From assembly GCF_014647475.1 (NCBI RefSeq), contig NZ_BMPG01000001.1:682001-746000 (forward strand): 64,000 nt of DNA, in the 5' to 3' direction. The first letter of the stretch is position 1; each line of letters starts with the position of its first letter. A model generated the notes under the pieces. That model was not told the DNA's origin and did no database searches. It worked only from the letters and a program-made list of their open reading frames with translations. Below, piece after piece: positions 7,847 through 16,022 of the stretch. This stretch comes from Halocalculus aciditolerans (GTDB lineage: Archaea > Halobacteriota > Halobacteria > Halobacteriales > Halobacteriaceae). The translations under genes were made by a program, and so were the position numbers.

Positions 7847-8443
7847 CCGACGCTGCCGGTTCTGGTACTCCTGCACCGCGCGGAGGTAGTCGCGTTCGCG
7901 GAAGTCCCGCCAGTTGACGTCGGTGAAGTACAGCTCGGAGTAGACGGACTGCCAGATCATGAAGTCGGAGAGGCGTTCCGCGCCGGTCTTGACGACGAGG
8001 TCGGGGTCGGCGGGGAAGAGGAGGGAGTCCTCGATGTCTTCTTCGGTTATCTCGTCGGGGTCGAGGTCGTCGTCGGCGACGCGTTCGGCGACGCCGCGGA
8101 CGGCGGTGGCGAACTCGTGTTTCCCGCCGAGGCCGACGCCGACGCGGATGGGGGCGTCGGCGGGTTCGGTGTCGTCGGGGCCGCGGACGGCGAGGCTTCG
8201 GGGGGCGTCGAGGTCGGCGAGCTCGCGTTCGAGCGTGGGGACGGCGGCTTCGTCGAGGACGCTGACGTAGACGGTGACGCGCTCTGCGCCGTACTCGAAC
8301 GCCCAGTCGAAGAAGGCTTCGAGGGTGTCGTACGCGCCTTTCTCGAGGAGGTCGCGTTCGGTGATGACGAGGGCGACGTGCGCGGGCGGCGGTGCCGAGT
8401 CACGGCGGACGCGGAGGGCGAGGTAGCGGTCGTAGAGTCCCAC
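7835..8443 (-). CDS. Cis-prenyltransferase family paralogue lacking the catalytic Asp (possible partner subunit)
   Basis: A 202-residue member of the undecaprenyl diphosphate synthase family. Region V is recognisable (DPDLVVKTGAERLSDFMIW, then YSELYFTDVNWRDF), and the C-terminus NRQRRFGR has the RxG ending of homomeric enzymes. The DGN catalytic motif and the FSTEN motif are absent: the corresponding parts read HVALVITERDLLEKG and VTVYVSVLDE. The start is GTG 8443 (VGLYDRYLALRVR); in-frame codons further upstream look like promoter DNA. The divergent gene mobB starts 88 bp away. It may be the non-catalytic subunit of a heteromeric cis-prenyltransferase, as NgBR is to DHDDS in eukaryotes; that is inference. 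Confidence 0.85.
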   Translation of the reverse strand: MGLYDRYLALRVRRDSAPPPAHVALVITERDLLEKGAYDTLEAFFDWAFEYGAERVTVYVSVLDEAAVPTLERELADLDAPRSLAVRGPDDTEPADAPIRVGVGLGGKHEFATAVRGVAERVADDDLDPDEITEEDIEDSLLFPADPDLVVKTGAERLSDFMIWQSVYSELYFTDVNWRDFRERDYLRAVQEYQNRQRRFGR

Positions 8444-8531
8444 ACTCGGAGTGGGGGTGGGAGCGCCGTAAATCGCTCGCCGGCCGCGGGAGAGCGACGG
8501 AGCCTTGGCCGTCGCGGGCGAGAGGCGAGAC

Positions 8532-8996
8532 ATGAAGGTCGTCAGTATCGTCGGTGTGAGCGACGCGGGGAAGACGACGCTCGTCGAACGCCTCGTGCCA
8601 ATCTTCGCGGAGCGCGGGCGGGTGGGGACGGTGAAGTCGATGCATCACGACTTCGAACTCGACGAGGAAGGCAAAGACACGCATCGCCACCGGACGGCGG
8701 GCGCGGCGCGCGTCGTCGGCGTCACGCCGTCGCTCACGGCGACGTTCGAGCCGCGGGGCCGCGACGACTACGAGGACGCGGACGCCGCGCTCGACGCGCT
8801 CCTCGACGGCTTCGAGGGGTTCGACGTCGTGCTCGTCGAGGGGTTCCGGGAGGCTGACACGCCGAACGTGCTCGTCGGCGACCAGCGCGAACGCGCCCTC
8901 GCCGGCGACGTCGTCGCCACCGTTTCGGACGGGACGGCGGACGACGTCGACCTCGTCGGCCTCCGCGACCGCGTCCTCGACCTCCCCGACTACTGA
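8532..8996 (+). CDS. mobB: Molybdopterin-guanine dinucleotide biosynthesis protein MobB
   Basis: A 154-residue P-loop GTP-binding protein. Walker A is VSIVGVSDAGKTTLVERL (residues 4-21). The block KSMHHDFELDEEGKDTHRHR (about 37-56) is the MobB-specific D/H-rich motif, and DVVLVEGFRE is Walker B-like. MobB assists attachment of GMP to molybdopterin during MGD cofactor assembly. The start is ATG 8532, 9 codons inside a longer frame whose first residues do not match the family. It is divergent from cis-prenyltransferase 2 and 51 bp upstream of the DUF92 gene on the same strand. Confidence 0.92.
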   Translation: MKVVSIVGVSDAGKTTLVERLVPIFAERGRVGTVKSMHHDFELDEEGKDTHRHRTAGAARVVGVTPSLTATFEPRGRDDYEDADAALDALLDGFEGFDVVLVEGFREADTPNVLVGDQRERALAGDVVATVSDGTADDVDLVGLRDRVLDLPDY

Positions 8997-9015
8997 CTCT
9001 CGCCGGGTCGGGACG

Positions 9016-9020
9016 CTTAT
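9016..9020 (+). promoter_or_regulatory. TATA-like element for the DUF92 gene
   Basis: CTTAT centred about 30 bp before GTG 9048 in otherwise GC-rich DNA. The spacing fits leaderless transcription from the GTG and argues against the alternative GTG at 9021. Confidence 0.4.
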
Positions 9021-9047
9021 GTGCGGGCGAGCGGAACCCTCGATACT

Positions 9048-10343
9048 GTGAATCGGCCGCTCCGACGCGCCGGCGCGTACGCACTCCTCTCCCTCCTCGC
9101 GCTCGCCGCGCCCACGCTGGGCCGGCTGGCCGCCGTGCCGTTCGCCGCCGTCGCCGTCGCCGCCTACTTCGTCACCGACGGCCGCGCCTTCGACCTCTTC
9201 GCCTACCCCTGGGACGAACGCGCCGGCCGCCTCGAAACCCTCCTCGGCTTCTCCCTCGCCGCCACCGGCCTCAGCGTCGTCTACAGCGTCGGGAGCTTCG
9301 ACCTCCCGCTCGCCGTCTACGTCGCCACCCTCCTCGCCGTCGGCTTCGGCGACCTCGGCCGCGTCCTCGCCCTCGACTCCGTCGAGGACGAAGCCGCCGG
9401 CGCGGCCGGCTTCGGCGTCCTCGGGTTCGCCGCCGCCACCGCCGGCCAGCTCGCCGTCGCCCAGTCGCGCCCGGCCATCGCCGTCTTCCTCGCCGCGAGC
9501 GGCGTCCTCCTCGCCGCCCTCCTCCGCTCCGTCTTCACCGAGAAAGACGACCCGCTCGTCATCCTCTCCGTCGCCCTCCTCCTCTGGCTCTTCGCCGACC
9601 TCCACCCCGACGTCGGCGCGGTCCGCGTGGGCGTCGCCATCGCCGCCACCGTCGTCTTCGGCTACCTCTCCTACGCCACCGGCGCGGCCTCAGTAGCAGG
9701 AATGCTCACCGGCGTCTTCCTCGGCCTCTTAGCCGTCGTCCTCGGCGGCTACGGCTGGTTCGTCGTCCTCATGGCGTTCTTCGGCGTCGGCGGCCTCTCC
9801 ACGAAGTTCCGCTACGACGAGAAGACCGACCGGGGCGTCGCCGAGGGGAACTCGGGCGCGCGCGGCACCGGGAACGTCCTCGGGAACTCCGCCGCCGCCC
9901 TCGCCGCGCTCTTACTCTACGCCGCCAGCCCCGGCCTCCCCGTTCCCTCGGACGTCTTCCTCTTCGCGTTCGCCGCCTCCGTCGCCACCGCGCTCGCCGA
10001 CACGCTCTCCAGCGAAATCGGCGGCCTCTACGGGCCGCCCCGCCTCATCACCACGCTCGAACCCGTCGACCCCGGCACCGACGGCGCGGTCACCTGGCAG
10101 GGCGAACTCGCCGGCCTCGCCGGCGCGGCGCTCATCGCGCTCCTCGCGCTCGCCCTCACCCCGCTCGACGCCGTCGACGCCGTCGTCGTCCTCGTCGGCG
10201 GCATCGCCGGCATGACGATGGACAGCCTCGCCGGCGCGACCATCGAAGGCGACCGCCTCGGCAACCAGTCAGTGAACTTCCTCGCCACCCTCACGGGCGG
10301 CGTCGCCGGCGGTCTGCTCGCGCTCGCCTTCGGCCTCGCGTAA
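9048..10343 (+). CDS. DUF92 family integral membrane protein (VTE6 / phytyl-phosphate kinase-like)
   Basis: A 431-residue multispanning membrane protein with at least ten hydrophobic segments. The DUF92 core is visible: GGLSTKFRYDEKTDRGVAEG, then NSGARGTGNVLGNS, and later ALADTLSSEIGGLYG with its conserved D/E, and GGIAGMTMDSLAGATIEG. Plant VTE6, a phytyl-phosphate kinase, belongs to this family, so a role in phosphorylating isoprenoid phosphates is plausible but not shown for archaea. I chose GTG 9048 because a TATA-like box lies about 30 bp upstream. The neighbouring cis-prenyltransferases make polyprenyl metabolism an attractive context. Confidence 0.88.
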   Translation: MNRPLRRAGAYALLSLLALAAPTLGRLAAVPFAAVAVAAYFVTDGRAFDLFAYPWDERAGRLETLLGFSLAATGLSVVYSVGSFDLPLAVYVATLLAVGFGDLGRVLALDSVEDEAAGAAGFGVLGFAAATAGQLAVAQSRPAIAVFLAASGVLLAALLRSVFTEKDDPLVILSVALLLWLFADLHPDVGAVRVGVAIAATVVFGYLSYATGAASVAGMLTGVFLGLLAVVLGGYGWFVVLMAFFGVGGLSTKFRYDEKTDRGVAEGNSGARGTGNVLGNSAAALAALLLYAASPGLPVPSDVFLFAFAASVATALADTLSSEIGGLYGPPRLITTLEPVDPGTDGAVTWQGELAGLAGAALIALLALALTPLDAVDAVVVLVGGIAGMTMDSLAGATIEGDRLGNQSVNFLATLTGGVAGGLLALAFGLA

Positions 10344-10353
10344 GGTACAGAAA

Positions 10354-11841
10354 CTAGAAGTCGCCGTGGGTGTGGACGCGGACGCCCGCCGGCTGTTTCA
10401 CGTACTCGCCCTCGCTCGCGCCGACGACCACCCCGACGTCGCGCTGCGCGGCGACGTCGAGGAGGCGCTGCGGGACGGCGGCGTCGAGCACGACGACGTG
10501 CGGCGTCGAGTCGGCGACGAGGTCGAACGCCTCGTCGGCAGCGCCCTCCGAAACGGTGTCGAGGTCGGCGTCGAGACAGACCGCGCGCCCCGACCCCGCG
10601 ACGTCCGCGACCACGTCGCCGAGCGACCGCACGACGGGCTCTTCGCCCTCCGATGCGGGCTCGACCGCCGCCGCGTCACCGGCTCCCGCGGTGTCCACGG
10701 ACTCTTCGGATTCGGCCGCTTCGGCCGCGTCAGCCGCCGGCGATTCGGTCTCCATCGGCGTCGACTCGCTCGCGTTCTCGCTCGCCGTCGACGCAGCGGT
10801 GTCGGCGGCGTCCGCTCCGGTCGCGTCGGACTCGCCGGGTTCGGACGGACGAGTGCGCGCGACCAGCTCGGCTTCCACGCCGCCGCCGGTGGACGCAGCA
10901 CTCGTCGGATTCGACGCGCGCTCGCCGACGGCGTCCGTGTCGGCGTCCGCCGCGTCGCCCGCGGAAACCTCGCCGTCGCGCTCGTCGTGGGGTTCGTCAC
11001 CGGCTTCGTCGTTTGGTTCGTCGGACGCGTCGGTGTGCGCGTCGACGCTCTCGAACGGCGTCTTCGCGCGGAGCGCCGCGTGGACTTCCTCTCGCGAGAG
11101 GTCCTCGACGGACTTCCCGTCCGGCGCGTGCGCGACCGCGTCGACGTCGCCGACCTGTGCGAGTTCGCGGAGGATGAGTTCGCCGCCGCGGTCGCCGTCG
11201 AGGAACGCCGTCGCGTGCTTTTCGCGTGTTAACTCGGCGACGGCGTCCGGGACGTTCGTCCCCTCGACCGCCACGGCGTTCTTGATGCCGTACCGGAGGA
11301 GCTGATTCACGTCCGCGCGGCCCTCCACGACGACGACGGCGTCGGAGGACTCCACGTGCGGGCCGGCGGGGAGCCCGTGGAACTCGGTGATGTCCTCCAC
11401 CTTGATGCTCTCGCGGACTTCGGAGACGATGTCCGCGGAGTCGAGCGCGCCCTCGTCGAACTTCGTATTGAGGAGCTCCTTCGCGCGGTCGACGACCCGC
11501 CGGCGCTTCGCCGCGCGGACGTCCTCGATGCGCGCCACTTCGACGCGCGCCATGCACGGCCCGACGCGCTCGATGGCCTCCAGCGCCGCCGCCAGAATGG
11601 CGGTCTCGACGCGGTCGAGGCTCGACGCGATGGTGATGCGGCCGAAGGACTGCCCGCCCTCCGATTCGACCTCCACGTCGATGCGTCCCAGCCGGCTCGA
11701 CTCCTGGAGGTCGTGGATGTCGAGGTCGTCCCCCAGCAAGCCCTCAGTCTGCCCGAACACCGCGCCGACGACGTCGCTCCGCTCGACGACGCCGTCGGCG
11801 ACGACGTCCGCGTGAATGAGGTACTTCGCAGTGTCTTCCAT
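10354..11841 (-). CDS. dnaG: Archaeal DnaG (primase-like Toprim protein)
   Basis: A 495-residue protein starting at ATG 11841 with the archaeal DnaG N-terminus MEDTAKYLIHADVVADGVVE. The Toprim domain is at about 165-245 with acidic E173 in VVVVEGRADVNQLLRYG and DGD at 215-217. From about 275 to 425 there is a long Asp/Glu/Ala-rich low-complexity linker, then a C-terminal domain to THGDF. Archaeal DnaG has weak primase activity and is a stable subunit of the RNA exosome, where it helps poly(A) recognition. The linker is a halophile feature and longer than in methanogens. The gene is transcribed towards DUF92 (10 bp between stops). The region upstream carries the 27-bp tandem repeat. Confidence 0.94.
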   Translation of the reverse strand: MEDTAKYLIHADVVADGVVERSDVVGAVFGQTEGLLGDDLDIHDLQESSRLGRIDVEVESEGGQSFGRITIASSLDRVETAILAAALEAIERVGPCMARVEVARIEDVRAAKRRRVVDRAKELLNTKFDEGALDSADIVSEVRESIKVEDITEFHGLPAGPHVESSDAVVVVEGRADVNQLLRYGIKNAVAVEGTNVPDAVAELTREKHATAFLDGDRGGELILRELAQVGDVDAVAHAPDGKSVEDLSREEVHAALRAKTPFESVDAHTDASDEPNDEAGDEPHDERDGEVSAGDAADADTDAVGERASNPTSAASTGGGVEAELVARTRPSEPGESDATGADAADTAASTASENASESTPMETESPAADAAEAAESEESVDTAGAGDAAAVEPASEGEEPVVRSLGDVVADVAGSGRAVCLDADLDTVSEGAADEAFDLVADSTPHVVVLDAAVPQRLLDVAAQRDVGVVVGASEGEYVKQPAGVRVHTHGDF

Positions 11842-11916
11842 AGGGGGTCTCGGTTCCTCTACAAGTTCGGGACCGCGCCGCAAATAGCTAACGCACCCAC
11901 GGCTCGCCGTCGCATC

Positions 11917-12051
11917 GCCACTCTCCCCGTAGCCCCGTCGCTCGCCACTCTCCCCGTAGCCCCGTCGCTCGCCACTCTCCCCGTAGCCCCGTCGCTCGCC
12001 ACTCTCCCCGTAGCCCCGTCGCTCGCCACTCTCCCCGTAGCCCCGTCGCTC
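11917..12051. repeat. Perfect 5 x 27-bp tandem repeat (minisatellite)
   Basis: Five uninterrupted identical copies of a 27-bp unit beginning GCCACTCTCCCCGTAGCCCC and ending GTCGCTC, at 11917-11943, 11944-11970, 11971-11997, 11998-12024 and 12025-12051. It lies between the starts of dnaG (11841) and the Usp gene (12130), which are transcribed away from each other, so it occupies their shared promoter region. No degenerate copies flank it. The unit length is a multiple of 3 but I see no gene reading through it. Confidence 0.97.
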
Positions 12052-12129
12052 GTCACCGTCGCGACCGCCGGCGGCTCGACGCGCCGCCGCGGGCAAAACC
12101 ATTACCGACTCGCTTCCGTAGCCCGAGCT

Positions 12130-12993
12130 ATGTACGACGACGTGTTGCTTCCGTTCGACGGGAGCGAGGGCGCGAGCGCGATTCTCCACCACGCCGCCGA
12201 GGTCGCGGCGTGGGCCGACGCGACGGTGCACCTCCTCTTCGTCGCCGACACCGCGCGGCACTCGGTCACCGTGGTCGACGGCGCGACCGTCGACGGGCTC
12301 GCCGAACGCGGCGCGGAACTCCTCGACGAGGCCGAGCGCGCGCTCGGCGACGCGGGCGTCGACTACACGACCGACGTCGTGCAGGGGAACCCCGCGCCGA
12401 CCGTCGTCGAGTACGCCGAGCGATACGACCACGACCTCGTCGTGATGCCGACGCACGCCCGCGAGGGGCTCTCGCGCTACCTCGTCGGGAGCGTCACCGA
12501 GAAGGTCGTCCGGCTCTCCTCGGTCCCGGTGTTGACGGCGCGGATGCGCCCCGACGAACGCCTCGCCTTCCCCTACGAGGGCATCCTCGTGCCGACCGAC
12601 GGGAGCGAGCACGCGGTGCGCGCGGCGGAACACGCGTTCTCGCTCGCCGGCGCGCTCGACGCGACCGCGCACGTGCTCTCCGTCGTCGACGAGACCGCGC
12701 TCGGTATCGACGCCCGCGCCGGGATGGACGGCGCTGGCGAGGACGCCGCACGGGACGCCGTCGACGACCTCGTCGCTCTGGCCGACGAGTACGGCGTCGA
12801 CGTCGCCCGCCACGTCGAACACGCCACGCCAGTCGAGGGGATTCTCGACGCGGTCGACGCGAACGACGTCGACGCCGTCGTGATGGGGACGACCGGCCGC
12901 CGCGGCACGGCCCGCATCCTCCTCGGGAGCGTCGCCGAGAAGACCGTCCGCGCCGCACCCGTCCCGGTCGTCACCGTCCGCGACTCGACCTGA
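12130..12993 (+). CDS. Universal stress protein with two Usp domains
   Basis: A 287-residue tandem UspA protein. Domain 1 starts VLLPFDGSEGASAIL and carries the nucleotide-binding G-rich loop AREGLSRYLVGSVTEKVV. Domain 2 starts ILVPTDGSEHAVRAAEHA and ends with GRRGTARILLGSVAEKTV. Both halves keep the G-x2-G-x9-G-S pattern, so both may bind ATP. Haloarchaea have many such stress sensors and individual roles are mostly unknown. ATG 12130 gives the standard MYDDVLLPFDGS beginning. The 5 x 27-bp repeat ends 78 bp upstream of the start. Confidence 0.93.
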   Translation: MYDDVLLPFDGSEGASAILHHAAEVAAWADATVHLLFVADTARHSVTVVDGATVDGLAERGAELLDEAERALGDAGVDYTTDVVQGNPAPTVVEYAERYDHDLVVMPTHAREGLSRYLVGSVTEKVVRLSSVPVLTARMRPDERLAFPYEGILVPTDGSEHAVRAAEHAFSLAGALDATAHVLSVVDETALGIDARAGMDGAGEDAARDAVDDLVALADEYGVDVARHVEHATPVEGILDAVDANDVDAVVMGTTGRRGTARILLGSVAEKTVRAAPVPVVTVRDST

Positions 12994-13006
12994 CGCGCGC
13001 GGCCTC

Positions 13007-13516
13007 TCACTCCCCGCGTCGCCTGGTGTCCGCGAGGGCGAGCGCGGCGACGGCGACGAGGAACGCGCCGACGAGTGGCCGGAGGAGGACGACTAACGCC
13101 TGTAACGAGTAGGTGGGAGGGGCGGTCAGCGTCGCGGCGTTCAGGGCGAATATCGGGAGCGACTGTCCGCGGACGCTCCAGAGTGAGAGACCGACGGACT
13201 GACCGAGGAGGTTTCCAACGGCGACGCCGACGGCGAGACCGGGGAGGAGGTCGGTCACCGAGAGTGCCGGGGAGCGACGAGAACGAACGGCGTAAAGCGC
13301 GGCGAAGAGGAGGACGGGGGTGACGAGGAACGGGCCGGCGGCGAGCGCGACCCACTCGGGCGGTGAGAGGGCGAGCGTCTGACTGTAGACGAGTCGAAGA
13401 TGGGACTGGTAGACCATCGCGAGCCCGTCGAGGACGCAGAGCGCGGCGGTGAGGGCGAGCAGGAGACGCGGCGTCGGTTCGCGGTAGCGGGTGAGCGTCC
13501 GCCTGTCGATTGCCAT
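13007..13516 (-). CDS. Four-helix membrane protein, unknown function
   Basis: 169 residues with hydrophobic segments near 18-38, 50-72, 82-100 and 120-160. Arginine-rich loops (RSRRSPAL and the C-terminal DTRRRGE) suggest cytosolic termini. There is no recognised motif. ATG 13516 is preferred over an in-frame GTG two codons earlier. It converges on the Usp gene (13 bp between stops). It may be a small haloarchaeal membrane protein of the MFS/rhomboid-accessory type, but nothing supports a specific role. Confidence 0.7.
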   Translation of the reverse strand: MAIDRRTLTRYREPTPRLLLALTAALCVLDGLAMVYQSHLRLVYSQTLALSPPEWVALAAGPFLVTPVLLFAALYAVRSRRSPALSVTDLLPGLAVGVAVGNLLGQSVGLSLWSVRGQSLPIFALNAATLTAPPTYSLQALVVLLRPLVGAFLVAVAALALADTRRRGE

Positions 13517-13559
13517 GCGCACACTCGACGGCTGAGTGACATAGCCGTTCGGGGCCGCC

Positions 13560-14945
13560 CTACCGCAGGGAGACGCCTTTCGTCTCTTCGCCGAAGCCGA
13601 GGACGACGAGGCCGCCGACGGCGAAGGCGGCGGCGAGGGGGGCGAGGGCGAGCAGGTAGCCGTCGGTGACGAGCGCGCCGGCGAGGATGGGACCGATGAC
13701 GGCGGCGATTTTACCGACGCCGCCGGCGAAGCCGTTGCCGGTCGCGCGGGCTTCGGTGGGGAAGAGCTCGGGCGTGTAGGCGTAGATTGCGCCCCACGCG
13801 CCGAGGGTGAAGAAGGAGGCGGCGAGGAGGCCGACGAAGAACGGCCAGAACCCCGTGATTCCGAGGCCGAAGCCGACGTCGGGCATGGCGGCGGCGAAGA
13901 CGAAGGTGAAGACGCCGGAGGCGAGGAGGTAGACGCCGAGGGTGAGGCGGCGGCCGACGCGTTCGACGAGGTAGGCGGCGGAGAAGTAGCCGGGGAACTG
14001 GACGACGGCGATGAGGAGGAAGTAGTAGTAGACGTTGCCGACGAGGCCGGCGGCGGAAACAGTTTGAGGGAGCCAGATGAAGACGCCGTAGTAGCCGAAG
14101 TTGATGCAGAACCACGCGGTCGCGATCATCACGGTGCGGGTGCGGATGTCGGCTTCGAAGAGCCGGCGGAAGCCGGGGGCGTCGATTGATTCGACGGCGT
14201 CCGGGTCGATGAGGGAGGGTTCGTCGCCGTTCTCCGCGGCGATTTCGCGGAGGCGGTCGTTCGCGGCGTCGACGTCGCCGGCGCGCGCGAGGTAGTAGGG
14301 CGTCTCGGCGAGCTGGGTGCGGATGATGAAGACGAGGAGGCCGGGGAGGGCGGAGGCGACGAAGAGGAGCCGCCAGCCCTCGACAGCGCCGAAGACGGGG
14401 ACGACGACGGTGCCCGCACTCCCGGGGAGGAAGGCGAGGAAGAGCCACGCGAGGGCGACGGCGAACCCGTATCCGAGCGGCCAGAAGGCGTCGAGGTAGA
14501 CGAGGTACCGGCCGCGCCGACTAGTAGGTAAGTGTTCGGAGAGGTAGGAGGTGTCGACGGCGAGCGCGCCGCCGAGGCCGACGCCGGTGAGGAAGCGGAG
14601 AGCGAAGCCGGAGTAGAAGCCGACGGCGAGGGCGGTGAGGCCGGCGAAGGCGGCGTAGGTGAGGACGGTCCACTGGAAGGCGGGTTTGCGGCCGTATCGG
14701 TCGGCGACGTACCCCCAGCCCCAGTTGCCGAGAATCATACCGAGGAGGCTGGCGGACCCGAGGACGCCGGCGGTGAAGCCGGAGAGGCTCCAGGCGTCGA
14801 GGAGGACGGGGAGGGTGAAGCTGATGACGATGACCTCCATGCCGTCGAAGGCCCACGCCGTCCCGCAGATGGCGAGGAGGCGGCGGTGGAAGCCACCGAC
14901 GGGGAGGCGGTCGAGCGCCGCGGACACGGACTGGCCTGAACTCAT
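13560..14945 (-). CDS. MFS transporter (metabolite/H+ symporter or sugar-porter type)
   Basis: 461 residues, 12 predicted membrane segments. The loop 2-3 signature GYVADRYGRKPAFQ (near residues 78-91) and the mirrored VERVGRRLTLGVY in the second half are diagnostic of MFS. TPELFPTEARATGNG before TM11 resembles the PETKG/PTE-type motif of the sugar-porter and aromatic-acid/H+ symporter families. The C-terminus FGEETKGVSLR keeps the ETKG motif. Substrate is unknown. A clear TATA box lies 25-33 bp upstream of ATG 14945, so it is likely a leaderless monocistronic transcript. It is divergent from the CARF-like regulator gene, a possible regulator-target pair. Confidence 0.92.
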   Translation of the reverse strand: MSSGQSVSAALDRLPVGGFHRRLLAICGTAWAFDGMEVIVISFTLPVLLDAWSLSGFTAGVLGSASLLGMILGNWGWGYVADRYGRKPAFQWTVLTYAAFAGLTALAVGFYSGFALRFLTGVGLGGALAVDTSYLSEHLPTSRRGRYLVYLDAFWPLGYGFAVALAWLFLAFLPGSAGTVVVPVFGAVEGWRLLFVASALPGLLVFIIRTQLAETPYYLARAGDVDAANDRLREIAAENGDEPSLIDPDAVESIDAPGFRRLFEADIRTRTVMIATAWFCINFGYYGVFIWLPQTVSAAGLVGNVYYYFLLIAVVQFPGYFSAAYLVERVGRRLTLGVYLLASGVFTFVFAAAMPDVGFGLGITGFWPFFVGLLAASFFTLGAWGAIYAYTPELFPTEARATGNGFAGGVGKIAAVIGPILAGALVTDGYLLALAPLAAAFAVGGLVVLGFGEETKGVSLR

Positions 14946-14968
14946 AGTGACTACTGATTGTGCAAACC

Positions 14969-14978
14969 CATATATAGA
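14969..14978 (-). promoter_or_regulatory. TATA box of the MFS gene
   Basis: CATATATAGA, read on the minus strand as TCTATATATG, lies 24-33 bp before ATG 14945. It is the most A/T-rich stretch in the divergent region and has canonical archaeal spacing for a leaderless mRNA. Confidence 0.65.
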
Positions 14979-15070
14979 TTAGGTTTGGCTGAGTGTCTGC
15001 CGTTTCGAAGAAGAATTTTCTTCGGACGCGGCTGGTAACGCTTTTCACTCGTTCATCCCTCGTACCGACC

Positions 15071-15970
15071 ATGCAGACGCACATCGTCCCGGTCGGCTTC
15101 GACTACGACCGGCTCATCGCGCCGCTCGTCCGCGAGCGCCTCGAAGTCGATAGGGTCGTTCTCTTCGAGGGCGCGGTGGGGAGCGACGCGAACGTCGAGT
15201 ACTCCCGGCACCTCGCGGAGAAACTGGAGAGCGACTTCCGGAACCTCCTCGGCGCGGAGACCGAACGCGTCCGATTAGACGACGTCTACGACTACGACGC
15301 GGCGTTCGCGCTCGCCTTCGACCGCATCCAGGACGAACTCGACGCCGGCGGCGAAGTCTGGGTGAACATCGCCTCCATGCCCCGCCCCGTCTCCTTCGCG
15401 TTCGCGACCGCCGCCCACTCCGTCATGGTCGAGCGGGAGGCCGACAGAGACCGCATCCACACCTACTACACCGCCCCCGAGAAGTACCTGGAGACCGAAC
15501 TCGCCGAAGAATTACGGGAGAGCGTCGCCCTCCTCGACGCCGCCCGCGACGGCGACGTCGACCCCAGCGCCCTCGACGACCACCTCGCCTCCGCCCGCGC
15601 GCTCCTCGACGAGTTCGACGACCGCGGCACCACCGTCGGCGCGAAGGAAATCGACGGCAGTCACGTCGTCGAACTCCCCGTCGCCTCCTTCCAGAACGTC
15701 AAACCCTTCGAGGAGCTCGTCCTCTTCACCGTCGGCGAACACGGCGAGTTCGCTTCTGTCTCTGAGCTCGCCGAAACCCTCGCCGCCGACCTCGGCGAGG
15801 AGTACACGGACTCCTTCCGCTCGAAGGTCATCTACAACGTCGACCGCCTCGGCCCCGGCGGAAAAGGCTACTTAGAGCAGGAACGCGAGGGGAAATCCCA
15901 CCGCACTCGCCTGTCGCGCATCGGCGAACTCTGGGTGCGCGCACACGCCGGCGAGCGCGACAGCGAGTAG
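15071..15970 (+). CDS. HFX_2341-type transcriptional regulator: CARF-like domain plus winged helix
   Basis: 299 residues. The N-terminus MQTHIVPVGFDYDRL is the first strand of a Rossmann-like domain; NIASMPRPVSFAFATAAHS (about 98-116) and the DRIHTYYTAPEKYLETEL block (about 128-145) are characteristic of haloarchaeal HFX_2341 regulators (DUF6293). The domain is similar in layout to CARF domains of Csa3/Csm6, which sense cyclic oligonucleotides. Residues about 220-299 form a wHTH with LVLFTVGEHGEFASVSELAE and a C-terminal basic helix. No CRISPR array or cas gene is nearby. ATG 15071 matches the family start. It is divergent from an MFS transporter gene. Confidence 0.82.
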   Translation: MQTHIVPVGFDYDRLIAPLVRERLEVDRVVLFEGAVGSDANVEYSRHLAEKLESDFRNLLGAETERVRLDDVYDYDAAFALAFDRIQDELDAGGEVWVNIASMPRPVSFAFATAAHSVMVEREADRDRIHTYYTAPEKYLETELAEELRESVALLDAARDGDVDPSALDDHLASARALLDEFDDRGTTVGAKEIDGSHVVELPVASFQNVKPFEELVLFTVGEHGEFASVSELAETLAADLGEEYTDSFRSKVIYNVDRLGPGGKGYLEQEREGKSHRTRLSRIGELWVRAHAGERDSE

Positions 15971-16022
15971 CCGAGTCGGGCGAAGAAACTCGAGTCGTGC
16001 AGTAGGCCAGCCGCGCGAGCTC

